DNA from: Roseiconus nitratireducens
GTDB taxonomy: Bacteria > Planctomycetota > Planctomycetia > Pirellulales > Pirellulaceae
Assembly: GCF_008629675.1 (NCBI RefSeq)
Contig: NZ_VWOX01000011.1
Span: forward strand, 62,001-126,000
DNA: 64,000 nucleotides
Direction: 5' to 3'
Shown here: positions 27,455 through 37,820 of the stretch, piece by piece
Numbering within the stretch: position 1 is the first letter of the stretch
Layout of the letters: each line of letters opens with the position of its first letter
Notes under the pieces: generated by a model
Databases searched by the model: none
The model's input: the letters and a program-made list of their open reading frames with translations, nothing else
Told to the model about the DNA's origin: nothing
Position numbers and translations under genes: made by a program

Positions 27455-29900
27455 ATTCGGCCCCATCGGTGGGCTTCTCAGCCGGGTCACCCGAGTGAAG
27501 TGTTTCGGTCATCCCGCTGGAGGGTCGGCGCGGCGTTGCCGCCGCGCGATTGGTCGCGGGCGGTGGCGGATTCGACCGGTCGCCCGACGCGCCTCGGTGC
27601 CTGGGACCACCGGCCAGCGGCTCGGTCGTGTCGTCCGGTCCACCGCCGGGCGCTCCACCGATTGCGCCACCAGAGAGTGGGACTGGGTGTCGCGATCGAC
27701 GCCGACGGTCTTCCCCGTTGCGTCGCACGAAGAACCACAGGGTGCCGCTGACCAGCAGGATCGAAGCGAGCGCCGCGGCCCCTTCCCAAAGCAGGCTGGC
27801 CCGCATGGCGCCGACGGGGGCGAACACCTTGCTCAGACGGTATTGCACCAGCACCATCAGGTCGGCCTGGTTTCCCGAAAGCGCCCAGGGACGCTCCGCT
27901 TCGATGTCATCGTCACCCGACATCCGCACTTCGACCTCGCGCGGAACATCGACCGGCTGCATGGCGGCAATCCAGTCCCCCTGGTAAGCCTCCGCACCCT
28001 CGGCAATGGCGACCGGATCACGGTAGTCAACGTCGCCGCCGGAGAGCAGTTCGCGAAGCAGATCCTGATCCACCTGGTATTTCTCGCCCGCGTAGGCGCG
28101 ACCGTCCAGCAATCGCTGATCCATGTACGGGTGCTGCAACACGGTCCCACGCATCGGTCCTTCGCGGGCTTCCACCAGCACCGCGACCTGATTGGATCCC
28201 GAATCTCCCTGCAACAGTTCGAAATCACCCAGGTTGATGGTCGCGACGAACACGGCATCGGGTGGGCCCGAGGTATCCTCGCCCAGATGAATCGGAGCGC
28301 TGATGGCGACCTTCCACAGCCCCGTGGCGGTGGACTGGAACGCCGAAGAAAGGTGCATTTCCTTCAGCGGCTCGATTGATGCCATCGGCGTGTCACGGGG
28401 CAAGTCGTTTTTGCCCCCGTGATAGTACGTCCGGTAGGCAAAATTGCGGCCGGCACTGTTCTGGCTTCGAGGAACCGGGTCGTCGTAGGCGATGCCCATG
28501 ATCGTGCCCGATGCGTCGGTCACAAACATCGTGGCCAACTGCGGCGTCCGCGACCCCGGCGGTGCGTTGACATACTTTGCCAGCGAGGTTTCCAAGTAAC
28601 GGTCCAGTGCTTTCCTGGCCGGACGGTCCAGCAAGCGATCCCGGGTCTGCGTCATGTTCCCGGCCAGCAAGCTGTTCCCCTGGTCGGCGATCATTTTCAG
28701 ATCGCGACGCACGCCGTCATCTTCCAAGGCGGCACGGAGACGTTCGCGGAACGCTTGCCGACCCATCTCATCACGGCACAGCCGAAAGTAACGTTCCAGT
28801 TCGTGTTCCAAGGTCCGCGCGGCAAACTTGGCGGCCAACTGATTGCTGCTGAACGCTTCGGTCCGCAGCGCCTGCATCGTGCTGGCGCTGGCCTGGTCGA
28901 TCGTGCGTTTGGCGAAGACCCCGGTGGCCAACAACAGCAACAGCGGCCCGAGAATGCCCAGCACCACCAACGGGCGTCGGGCCCTCGCTTCGGCGCGGCG
29001 ATCGAGCTGTTGCAGTATCTCCTGGACGTTGGTGAACCGATCGGCAGGGTCGGCGGCAAGGCAACGGCTGACGATGCGAGACAGCGGGCGATCGACGCCC
29101 GAACGCTGCGTGTGCCGCGAGGGCGGCATAGCGCTCTGAATGGACTCGCGATATCGTTCCAATCGCTTGGGCAACGATCCGGCCGTGTCCAACTGTTCGA
29201 CAATGGAATCGTCGCGATAGGGCGGTCCGCCGGTCAACATGCGGTACAAGATGGCTCCGGCGGCGTACACGTCCCATCCGCTGGACGGGGTGGATCCCAG
29301 ATCGGCCTGTTCGGGGGCCATGTAGAACAGCGTCCCCAGCGCCGGCGTCTGATCGTGTGTCATCCGGCTTTGCCCAAAGTCGGCCAGGCGAGGCTCGTTG
29401 TCCTCTCCCAACAGGATGTTGGCCGGCTTCAGATCGCAATGCAGCACCCCCTTGCTGTGGCTGTGGTTGAGTCCCACGCAGATGCGGCGGAACAGATCGA
29501 CCGCCTCGTCGATCGGCAGGGCCCCGCGGCGCTCCAACATTTCCTCCAGCGAACCACCGGTGACCAGTTCCATCACGTAAAACGGTGTGTCGGCATCCCA
29601 TCCGACTTCCAGCACCTGGACCACGTGCCGGTCGGCCGACAGTTGGACCAGATTCTTGACTTCGTGGCTCAGGAGCGACCAGTTGACCCCGCCGCGGTGC
29701 AGGAAAAACTTCACGGCAACCGGACGGCCGGTGTTCAAGTCGCGGCCGACCCAAACTTGACCGAAAGCACCGCTACCGAGGAATCGTTCCAGGCGGTACC
29801 CGGGAACATCGGCAGGCGGCGTGGTCGCTTGCATCGACAGCTTTTTGCTGGTCGACTGAGCGTTTTCGGTTTGCTGCTGCGTCAGATCCTCGTTGTTCAC
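27444..29900 (-). CDS. Transmembrane Ser/Thr protein kinase with extracytoplasmic sensor
   Basis: An 818-residue PknB-type kinase. All catalytic motifs are present: glycine loop GSGAFGQV (42-49), Lys64 (VAVKFF), Glu80, HCDLKPAN (154-161), DFG (174-176) and APE (195-197). A first membrane span at about 311-330 is followed by roughly 370 residues predicted outside the membrane, with a dCache-like pattern (ATMFVTDASGTIMGIAYDD, FAYRTYYHGG, LWKVAISAPI). A second span is at about 703-725, with a Pro/Gly-rich cytoplasmic tail. It is therefore a single-protein receptor kinase. The start is GTG at 29900. Divergent from an amidohydrolase. Confidence 0.93.
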   Translation of the reverse strand: MNNEDLTQQQTENAQSTSKKLSMQATTPPADVPGYRLERFLGSGAFGQVWVGRDLNTGRPVAVKFFLHRGGVNWSLLSHEVKNLVQLSADRHVVQVLEVGWDADTPFYVMELVTGGSLEEMLERRGALPIDEAVDLFRRICVGLNHSHSKGVLHCDLKPANILLGEDNEPRLADFGQSRMTHDQTPALGTLFYMAPEQADLGSTPSSGWDVYAAGAILYRMLTGGPPYRDDSIVEQLDTAGSLPKRLERYRESIQSAMPPSRHTQRSGVDRPLSRIVSRCLAADPADRFTNVQEILQQLDRRAEARARRPLVVLGILGPLLLLLATGVFAKRTIDQASASTMQALRTEAFSSNQLAAKFAARTLEHELERYFRLCRDEMGRQAFRERLRAALEDDGVRRDLKMIADQGNSLLAGNMTQTRDRLLDRPARKALDRYLETSLAKYVNAPPGSRTPQLATMFVTDASGTIMGIAYDDPVPRSQNSAGRNFAYRTYYHGGKNDLPRDTPMASIEPLKEMHLSSAFQSTATGLWKVAISAPIHLGEDTSGPPDAVFVATINLGDFELLQGDSGSNQVAVLVEAREGPMRGTVLQHPYMDQRLLDGRAYAGEKYQVDQDLLRELLSGGDVDYRDPVAIAEGAEAYQGDWIAAMQPVDVPREVEVRMSGDDDIEAERPWALSGNQADLMVLVQYRLSKVFAPVGAMRASLLWEGAAALASILLVSGTLWFFVRRNGEDRRRRSRHPVPLSGGAIGGAPGGGPDDTTEPLAGGPRHRGASGDRSNPPPPATNRAAATPRRPSSGMTETLHSGDPAEKPTDGAESDR

Positions 29901-29977
29901 TCCGTCGTCCTAACTCGCTACGCATTGCTCGTGTTCGCGACGCACTGCTCGTATTGGTCCCAATGCTTGATGGCATC

Positions 29978-31486
29978 ATGTTACGGATCGCCTCGATCCG
30001 CGGCTCTCTGTTCCAAATTGTACCGCCACGCGGGCACCGCGACCGGTGCACCCGATGGAGCTTGACCGGGATTCGCCGGCTGGCGTTCATCACGGTGGTG
30101 GCGGCTGCCTCGGCCCAAGTCTTACCGGCCCAGCCGCCCCCGTCGACCTCGTCGGAACAGTCCTCGTCGGAACAGTCCTCGTCGGAACAGTCCTCGTCGG
30201 AACAGTCCTCGTCGGAACAGTCCTCGTCGGAACCGCCCTCGACGACGGAACCTACCTCGGCGACGGGCTCGGGCAACGTCCCCCCGCCGACCCCGGAACA
30301 GTTGGAATTGCTAAACGGTCGCGACGGCCGCGAGTTGCTGCTGAGAAACTTTCGCCCCAAGTCACAACTGGTCGTCGCCGAACACCCGCGACAAGCGGCG
30401 GCGATGCCCGTGGTGGATGTCCACACCCATCTGCATTATCGAATGCGGGACAGTGAGCAGGCATTGGACGATTTCGTGCAACTGATGGATCGCAACAACA
30501 TTGCCGTGTGCGTCTCGCTGGACGGCAAGCTGGGTGACCAGCTGGACCACCACATGGAGTACCTGTGGTCCCGCCACCGCGACCGCTTCGCGGTGTTTGC
30601 CAACGTCAATTGGCGCGGCAACGCACCGATGGACGAACCGGCGTTGTGGCCGTGTCACCGCGAAGGTTTTGCCCAGCGGACGGCCGAAGCTCTGGAGCGG
30701 GCGGCCAAACGCGGGATCAGCGGGTTGAAACTGTTCAAGCGCTTCGGGCTGGGATACCGAAACCCCGACGGCACCCTGATCAAGATTGACGACCCGCGGT
30801 GGGACCCCATTTGGGAAAAGTGCGGTGAATTGGGGCTGCCGGTCATCATTCACACCGCCGACCCGGCCGCCTTCTTTGAACCGATCGATGAAACCAACGA
30901 ACGTTGGGAAGAGCTCAGCCGTCATCCCGACTGGAGCTTCTATGGCGACGAGTTTCCGTCACGCGAGGAGTTGCTGGCCGCCCGAAATCGTGTCATCGCC
31001 AAGCATCCGAAGACCCGATTCATCGGCGCGCACATTGCTAACAGCGCCGAAGACCTGGAGACCGTTGGCCGGTGGCTGGATGAGTATCCCAATCTGTGGA
31101 TCGAGCCGGCATCAAGAATCGGCGAACTGGGACGCCAACCGTTCACGGCGCGTGACTTTTTGATCCGTTACCAGGACCGTTTGTTGTTCGGCACCGACGG
31201 GCCTTGGCCCGAAACACGTCTGCGACTCTATTGGCGGTTCTTTGAAACCCGTGACGAATCGTTCCCCTACAGCGAGAAGGTTCCGCCGCCGCAGGGCTTG
31301 TGGCAAATCTACGGCGTCGATCTGCCGCCGGAAGTGCTGCGCAAGCTCTACCACGAAAACGCGGCCAAGTTGATTCCGGGCATCGCGCCCCGGCTGCGTG
31401 CCTGGCGGCAGACAGCTGCCGAATCGCAGCACTCCTCGGCCGGCGCCGTCCCCGCGTCAGCCAAACCGGACGCCACCGACCGCTGA
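29978..31486 (+). CDS. Exported amidohydrolase (Amidohydro_2)
   Basis: About 502 residues. A hydrophobic segment (LAFITVVAAASAQVLPA) likely exports it, followed by a Ser/Glu/Gln-rich linker made of tandem EQSSS units. The metal-dependent hydrolase core has VVDVHTHLHYRM (His-x-His on the first strand), LGLPVIIHTADPAAFFEP and LLFGTDGPWP, where the last Asp matches the fourth metal or catalytic residue of Amidohydro_2 proteins. The substrate is not deducible; such proteins include decarboxylases and lactonases. The start is uncertain: ATG 29963 and TTG 30062 are alternatives, and the latter would begin immediately before the hydrophobic segment. Confidence 0.85.
   Translation: MLRIASIRGSLFQIVPPRGHRDRCTRWSLTGIRRLAFITVVAAASAQVLPAQPPPSTSSEQSSSEQSSSEQSSSEQSSSEQSSSEPPSTTEPTSATGSGNVPPPTPEQLELLNGRDGRELLLRNFRPKSQLVVAEHPRQAAAMPVVDVHTHLHYRMRDSEQALDDFVQLMDRNNIAVCVSLDGKLGDQLDHHMEYLWSRHRDRFAVFANVNWRGNAPMDEPALWPCHREGFAQRTAEALERAAKRGISGLKLFKRFGLGYRNPDGTLIKIDDPRWDPIWEKCGELGLPVIIHTADPAAFFEPIDETNERWEELSRHPDWSFYGDEFPSREELLAARNRVIAKHPKTRFIGAHIANSAEDLETVGRWLDEYPNLWIEPASRIGELGRQPFTARDFLIRYQDRLLFGTDGPWPETRLRLYWRFFETRDESFPYSEKVPPPQGLWQIYGVDLPPEVLRKLYHENAAKLIPGIAPRLRAWRQTAAESQHSSAGAVPASAKPDATDR
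30151..30240 (+). repeat. 15-base in-frame tandem repeat
   Basis: GTCGGAACAGTCCTC is repeated five times without change (30151-30225), then once with two changes (30226-30240). It encodes an SEQSS linker after the signal region of the amidohydrolase. Perfect conservation between units suggests recent slippage or expansion and likely length variation between strains. Confidence 0.95.
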
Positions 31487-31561
31487 ACGCGTCGGGAATC
31501 GATTCGCCACTCCTATTCAAATCGCGCGTTCCGATTCGCCCCTTGCTTGAAGATCAATCGC

Positions 31562-32635
31562 ATGAACGATGCTGCCGATCCCTCGGCGTTCCCCGACCCC
31601 ACGTTCGCGATGCTGTGCTGCGCCCACGGCGCCGAAGGCGTGGTGAAAACGTCGATTGCCGACCAAGGTTGGCGGCTGGCGTTCTCACGACCGGGCTTCG
31701 TGACGGCAAAGCATGACGGCCCCGCCAAACTGCCTTCGGGAGTTTTCATCCGCACCGCCTCGCACTCGCTGGGCCATCTGAAAAACGCCGACGCAGCAGA
31801 ACAGGTCCAGGGGCTCAAAGACCTGCTGGCAGAACGATTCCCAGCGGTGGTCCCGTTCGATCAGCTTCATGTTTGGCCGCGCGATCGAGTCCCGATCGGG
31901 AAATTCGATTTCGAACCCGGTATCGATGAAGTCTCCAAACTGGTCGCCGATCAAATTGATCAAGCGTTGGCCGGTCAATGGCTGCGCAGTGATGGCCCGA
32001 ATCGCATCGCCGAGCCGGGTCAACGAATCCTGGATGTCGTGTTGGTCGACCCATCGGACTGGTTCGTCGGCTGGCACGAAGCGTCGACCTGGGCGACGCG
32101 TTGGCCGGGCGGCGTGCAGCCGATCGATCCGTTGCACGAACCGATCTCGCGGGCCTACTACAAGGCGGCCGAAGCGATCACCTGGAGCGGCTTCGAAATG
32201 GCACCCGGGGATCTGGCCGCGGAAATCGGCAGCGCCCCGGGCGGAGCCTGTGGGCGGTTGTTGGAGTTGGGATTGCGTGTGATCGGCATCGATCCTGCCG
32301 AGATGGACCCGCGAATTGCCCAGCACCCTCGATTCAAACATCTCCGTGCGCGGGCCGGCGACCTGCCCCGCAAAGAATTCCGCGGGGTTCAATGGCTGCT
32401 GGCCGATTCGAACGTCAAACCGGAAAAGACCCTCACGACCATCCACCACATCGTCAGCCACCGAGATTGCAGTGTGAAAGGCATGCTGTTGACGATGAAA
32501 TTGGGCGACTATTCCGCCGCCGAAAAGATTCCCGAGTGGATCGATCGGATCCAGCAGTGGCATCCGATCGACGTCCAGGTCCGTCAATTGGCTCGCAACC
32601 GTTGCGAAGTTTGCCTGGCCATTCGGCTGCGTTGA
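31562..32635 (+). CDS. RlmM/FtsJ-like ribosomal RNA 2'-O-methyltransferase
   Basis: A 357-residue SAM-dependent methyltransferase. The SAM loop is EIGSAPGGACGRLLELG (221-237) with VIGIDPAEM following. The four catalytic residues of FtsJ-type 2'-O-methyltransferases can be placed: Lys201 in ISRAYYKAAEA, Asp282 in LLADSNVK, Lys313 in LLTMKLGD and Glu349 in NRCEVCLAI. An N-terminal domain of about 180 residues precedes them, as in RlmM (target C2498 of 23S rRNA). It could be RlmM itself or a related enzyme, since the N-terminal domain is divergent. The ATG at 31562 was chosen over an upstream TTG. Confidence 0.85.
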   Translation: MNDAADPSAFPDPTFAMLCCAHGAEGVVKTSIADQGWRLAFSRPGFVTAKHDGPAKLPSGVFIRTASHSLGHLKNADAAEQVQGLKDLLAERFPAVVPFDQLHVWPRDRVPIGKFDFEPGIDEVSKLVADQIDQALAGQWLRSDGPNRIAEPGQRILDVVLVDPSDWFVGWHEASTWATRWPGGVQPIDPLHEPISRAYYKAAEAITWSGFEMAPGDLAAEIGSAPGGACGRLLELGLRVIGIDPAEMDPRIAQHPRFKHLRARAGDLPRKEFRGVQWLLADSNVKPEKTLTTIHHIVSHRDCSVKGMLLTMKLGDYSAAEKIPEWIDRIQQWHPIDVQVRQLARNRCEVCLAIRLR

Positions 32636-32649
32636 GCGGGCGTCAGCAG

Positions 32650-32740
32650 GGCTCTGGCCGAAACTCGAACGTAGCCACGCTCACCAGAGCGTCGCATTTT
32701 CAACGTTCCCGCCGTCTGGCGACGGCGGCTACATCGAATT
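32650..32740. repeat. Intergenic double-hairpin element, REP-like copy 3
   Basis: Contains ACTCGAACGTAGCCACGCTCACCAGAGCG with a CGCTC/GAGCG stem, then GCCGTC (32711-32716), loop TGGC, GACGGC (32721-32726). A close relative with the same order (ACTCGAACC..., then GCCGTC-TGGC-GACGGC) is at 54907-54952. This copy is between convergent genes. Confidence 0.65.
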
Positions 32741-32772
32741 TGTGATGTCGAGCGGGTCGCGGCGCACCCAAC

Positions 32773-32788
32773 CTGCAACGCGTTGCAG
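32773..32788. repeat. Perfect 16-base palindrome
   Basis: CTGCAACGCGTTGCAG is fully self-complementary with no spacer. It lies downstream of both convergent genes, so it is more likely part of the repeat cluster than an operator. Confidence 0.5.
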
Positions 32789-32814
32789 AGATGCACAGGC
32801 TACAGATGGACGGG

Positions 32815-33132
32815 CTACAGGTGGACTGGCAAAAAAAGTTTTTGTTCCGACGGCAGCTTTTCCATCGGCGGGTCGATCCACGCGGGTTGATTGCCGTCAG
32901 CGAGCGATTGTGAAACCGCCGATTTGAACTGCGGCACGATGCGGCCGAGCAATTCACGTTGGTCGTTGCCGGTCGCTTCGATGCCGGGAAGATTGGCCAC
33001 CCGGCCTTTGAACTGCGCCCCCTCGCGCGAGACATACACCACGCACCGAAACGCGGGGACGGGGACGTCACCCGAATCGACAGGCAACGAACCGTTTGGA
33101 GAAAACTTGTCGTCCGGATTCAAGTCAGTCAT
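32815..33132 (-). CDS. Small HicB-like hypothetical protein
   Basis: A 105-residue protein. The central part (CVVYVSREGAQFKGRVANLP, then GIEATGNDQRELLGRIVPQF) has the beta-beta-beta-alpha order of HicB-type domains, with a V-x-LPG-x-x-x-x-G-x-x turn. No HicA-type partner gene is adjacent, so I do not call it an antitoxin. The charged N-terminus and Pro-rich end are not conserved features I know. Divergent from the Tat-exported oxidoreductase. Confidence 0.65.
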   Translation of the reverse strand: MTDLNPDDKFSPNGSLPVDSGDVPVPAFRCVVYVSREGAQFKGRVANLPGIEATGNDQRELLGRIVPQFKSAVSQSLADGNQPAWIDPPMEKLPSEQKLFLPVHL

Positions 33133-33373
33133 GACGGCATACCGATGAGTTCAGCCCCGACCTGGGCGAAGAATTCGTCTGTTAAACTGGGGCGATGGCA
33201 AAAACCTTCCCGGAAAACACGCCGTAAGAAGTCAAAACGGGCGCGTTTCGCTCTACAATAGCGACCGGTTTTGTTTTAGCCCACCAATTCTACTTCCCCA
33301 CCGCTCGGCGGACTGTGATCGAAATGGTTCGATCGCCTCCGGCCGGGACGAGACTGCCGAAAGGATCTTTCCG

Positions 33374-34684
<1,311 letters not shown>

Positions 34685-34712
34685 CGTGATCCAAACGCCT
34701 CTGACATGATTC

Positions 34713-34748
34713 GCAACGCCGCTCGTTCTCCGAAACGGGCGGCGTTGC
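34713..34748 (+). terminator. Strong hairpin after the Tat oxidoreductase
   Basis: A 15-base stem, GCAACGCCGCTCGTT (34713-34727) with AACGGGCGGCGTTGC (34734-34748), one G-T pair, loop CTCCGA. It starts 29 bases after the stop. There is no T-run, so it may end transcription with Rho or protect the 3' end rather than act as a classical terminator. Confidence 0.45.
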
Positions 34749-34932
34749 TCGTTGATGGCGGACCGTCTTTCTGTCGGCCGACCGTCGACGTCGGACGGAC
34801 GAAGGTTCGCGCGGCAGCGACCTACCGACCGATGTCGCCACCGGGACCGCCGTTCTGGCGGTTCTACTGCGAACGCGGTATCGCCGTTAGACTGTCGCCC
34901 CTTACCGCGCCCCATCCTTGAATCGACCTTCC

Positions 34933-35700
34933 ATGATCCATCCCCGAAAAGTCCGTTACGGGTCTCTGGACAGCTATGTGATTGACCCCGCCGATGAGGG
35001 CTCGGCCCGAGCCGGGTCCGGTCGAGGTCTGGTGGTGCTGTGTCACGGATACGGGGCCCCCGGCACCGACATGATGGGGATCGTGGCTGAATGGGTGCAA
35101 CTGCTCGGTGATGCCGCATCCCGATTCCGCTTCGTGTGCCCCATCGCGCCGCATTCATTGGCCGAATTGGGAATGCCGGATGGCCGCGCCTGGTGGCCAC
35201 TGAACATGGCCCGACTGATGGAGGCAGTGCAGGCGCGACGATTCGACCAACTTCACCAGGAAACGCCGCCGGGCATCGATCAGGCCCGCGAGGCGTTGAC
35301 GGAACTGATCAACGCTGCCCTGGGAGAAATGTCCGAAACGTCGGGCGGCCGGGAAGCCAAAACGCCGCTGGCCATCGGTGGTTTCTCGCAAGGTGCGATG
35401 CTGACGATGGATACGGCGCTCCGCGGTGAGATTCCGGCGCCGGATTACTTGATGCAGTTTTCCGGAACCGTCATCTGCCAAGCGAAATGGACGGCGGCGC
35501 TGAAGCGATTGGAACACACCCGCGTCTACCAGTCACATGGGACAATCGATCCCATCCTGCCCTACTCTTCGGCCGAACGCTTGCGTGACTTGTTGGGCGC
35601 CGCTGGGATCGACGCCGAATTCCATTCCTTTGAGGGACCGCACACGATCGACCTGGATTCCATTGTCGCAACCGCGCAGACCCTGCGGTCGCTCGCCTGA
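34933..35700 (+). CDS. Alpha/beta hydrolase, phospholipase/carboxylesterase type
   Basis: A 255-residue cytoplasmic protein. It has the oxyanion region VVLCHGYGAPGTDM, the nucleophile elbow AIGGFSQGAMLTMD (Ser), the acid residue in YQSHGTIDPILPY (Asp) and the terminal His in SFEGPHTIDL. This is the order of the phospholipase/carboxylesterase family (YpfH-like). RAWWPLNM lies between them, as in related bacterial enzymes. Likely substrates are short acyl esters. ATG 34933 was preferred to a TTG 15 bases upstream. Confidence 0.9.
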   Translation: MIHPRKVRYGSLDSYVIDPADEGSARAGSGRGLVVLCHGYGAPGTDMMGIVAEWVQLLGDAASRFRFVCPIAPHSLAELGMPDGRAWWPLNMARLMEAVQARRFDQLHQETPPGIDQAREALTELINAALGEMSETSGGREAKTPLAIGGFSQGAMLTMDTALRGEIPAPDYLMQFSGTVICQAKWTAALKRLEHTRVYQSHGTIDPILPYSSAERLRDLLGAAGIDAEFHSFEGPHTIDLDSIVATAQTLRSLA

Positions 35701-35837
35701 ACACGCCCAGGCTGACAAGGTTCCCCGGGAACCGAGCTCGGACGTCCCATCGCCGCACTGAGTATGCTGACGCCGACGGCCCGGCTTGGCCCTGATCCTC
35801 CCACCCGACCAACCTGTTCTCCCGCAAGTGACCGCCG

Positions 35838-36395
35838 ATGAATCACGTTGCCAGCCGACGCCCCGATCCAAGCGAATTTGAACTGCCCTATCACGGCGAA
35901 CTGATCGGACGCGTGGAAGGCAGCTGCGCGGTGGAAGTTCTGCGAGGTCAATTGTTCTGGATCTGCGAACTGGCTAGCAGCCTGAGCACCGAGCAGGTCG
36001 ACCGGGTTCACGCGCCCTATCGCTGGACCGTCCGACAGGTCTTCGAACATGTCGCCAACGCCGAGCGGATGTACGGCTATCGGATGATGTGCCTGGCCGA
36101 TGGCAGCGGCCCCGATCTGCCGGCCTGGGACGAAAACGTTTCGGCGGACAGCCGTTTCGGGCTGGGCAACTTCTCGCATCTGGTGGCCGAACTCGGTGAG
36201 TTGCGAAAAGCGAACGTGGCCCTGCTGACACGTCTGACGCCGCATGCCTGGGACGCTACCGGAACCGTGGCCGGGAACCGAGCCACGGTTCGGACCTTGG
36301 CGTGGCTGGCGGCCGGCCACCTCCAGCATCACTTCGAAATCGTTGAAATGCGCTGTGGGGTCACTGCGACCCGCGGCCCGGTCATGATAGAGTGA
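35838..36395 (+). CDS. DinB family protein
   Basis: A 185-residue four-helix protein of the DinB/YfiT type. Probable metal ligands are His71 in VRQVFEHVANAERM and the His161/His165 pair in GHLQHHFEIVE, the usual three-histidine site. DinB-superfamily enzymes include thiol-dependent S-transferases and stress proteins; this one has no clear substrate. It sits between an esterase and obgE with 138 and 234 bases on either side, so it is probably independently transcribed. Confidence 0.88.
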   Translation: MNHVASRRPDPSEFELPYHGELIGRVEGSCAVEVLRGQLFWICELASSLSTEQVDRVHAPYRWTVRQVFEHVANAERMYGYRMMCLADGSGPDLPAWDENVSADSRFGLGNFSHLVAELGELRKANVALLTRLTPHAWDATGTVAGNRATVRTLAWLAAGHLQHHFEIVEMRCGVTATRGPVMIE

Positions 36396-36629
36396 GCCGT
36401 TCCCGGCCGGCTGGTTTGCCGAGCTGGACCGATTTGCCGTGGGGGGATGGCCGATTCGCTTCGGGTGCCCCGACCGGTCGGGCGACCGCGTGCAGGTCCC
36501 CCGCGTGCCAAGGTCCCCCTTTGGTCGCCAGACCGCCTTGCGTTCCGCCGGCTGTTGCAACGGCTGTCCTGATGTCTCGCTTTTCACCGGCACCGGTGTC
36601 AACGTCCTTTTGCCATTGAACCGTTTGCG

Positions 36630-37820
36630 ATGTTTGTTGACCGCGTCCAAATCGAACTTCACGCCGGCCGCGGAGGCGACGGTTGTTTCAGCATGCGCCG
36701 CGAAAAGTACGTGCCCCGGGGTGGCCCCGATGGTGGCGACGGGGGGCACGGCGGCAGCTTGATCCTGGAAGCCAAGCTGGGCGTTAATTCGCTGGCCGCC
36801 TACGCTAACCGCAGGTTCTTTCACGCGCCCAAGGGGCAACCCGGTCAGGGATCGATGCGGCATGGTCGCAAGGGCAATGACCAGGTACTGTACGTTCCTC
36901 CCGGGACCACGGTGATCGACGCCGAACAGGGGTTCGTGATCAAGGACCTGAAGTCACACGGCGAGTCATTTGTCGTTGCCCGCGGCGGCAAGGGCGGCAA
37001 AGGCAACGCCCACTTCAAATCCAGCACCAACCAGGCACCGCGCGAGCACACCCGCGGCGAAGACGGCGAATCACGCTCCGTGATCCTGGAATTGAAATCG
37101 ATCGCTGACGTGGGACTGGTCGGTAAACCGAACGCCGGCAAGAGCACCCTGCTCAGCCGGATCACCAGCGCCCGTCCGGAGATCGCCGATTATCCTTTCA
37201 CGACCAAGCACCCCAACCTGGGAATCGTCGATCTGGACATGCAACGATCGTTCGTACTGGCCGACATTCCGGGACTGATTGAAGGGGCGAGCGACGGCGT
37301 CGGGTTGGGCCACGAATTCTTGCGACACATCGAACGCGCCGGCCTGCTGGTGCATCTGGTCGAACCCGAGCCGACCGATCAGACCGAGCCGGTAGCCAAC
37401 TACCTGGCGATCCGCAGCGAACTGGCCCAGTACGATCAACAGCTTGCCGATCGCGATGAGATCATTGTGGTGACCAAGTGCGAACTGCCCGCGGCAACGC
37501 AGGTTGCCGAACGGCTTCACCAGGAAACCAACCGACCGGTTTACCTGATCAGCTCCATGACCGGCCAGGGTCTGGACGAGCTGAAAGAAGCGATCATGGA
37601 TCAGGTGGATGAACGCCGACAAGCGTTGATCGATGCGGGCGAAGCCGTGCCGGAGCTTCGCGAAACACCGGCGCCCGAGCGAGGCAAAAAACGCAAGACG
37701 CCGCCGCACCTTGCCGGCCCGACGGCGCAACTGTCCAACGAGATGCAGGCCAAAGACTTTGAAGCCGAATCGCTCCCGCCAGACGCCTCTTCTCAAAGCG
37801 ACGGGCGGCGAAAGCCGTGA
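36630..37820 (+). CDS. obgE: GTPase Obg
   Basis: A 396-residue ribosome-assembly GTPase. The glycine-rich Obg fold covers residues 1-158 (GRGGDGCFSMRREKYVPRGG, GGKGGKGNAHFKSS). G1 is GKPNAGKS at 165-172, the switch I region follows, and G3 is DIPGLIEGAS from 212. The G4 motif reads TKCE (in IIVVTKCELPA) instead of the usual NKxD, and G5 is SSMTGQG. The C-terminal tail is short, charged and divergent. It ends with a TGA that overlaps the GTG start of coaX. In many bacteria obgE follows ribosomal protein genes; that is not the case here. Confidence 0.95.
   Translation: MFVDRVQIELHAGRGGDGCFSMRREKYVPRGGPDGGDGGHGGSLILEAKLGVNSLAAYANRRFFHAPKGQPGQGSMRHGRKGNDQVLYVPPGTTVIDAEQGFVIKDLKSHGESFVVARGGKGGKGNAHFKSSTNQAPREHTRGEDGESRSVILELKSIADVGLVGKPNAGKSTLLSRITSARPEIADYPFTTKHPNLGIVDLDMQRSFVLADIPGLIEGASDGVGLGHEFLRHIERAGLLVHLVEPEPTDQTEPVANYLAIRSELAQYDQQLADRDEIIVVTKCELPAATQVAERLHQETNRPVYLISSMTGQGLDELKEAIMDQVDERRQALIDAGEAVPELRETPAPERGKKRKTPPHLAGPTAQLSNEMQAKDFEAESLPPDASSQSDGRRKP

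Noticed and set aside
30151..30240. Possible CRISPR array
   Set aside because: Units are 15 bases, contiguous, without spacers and in coding frame.
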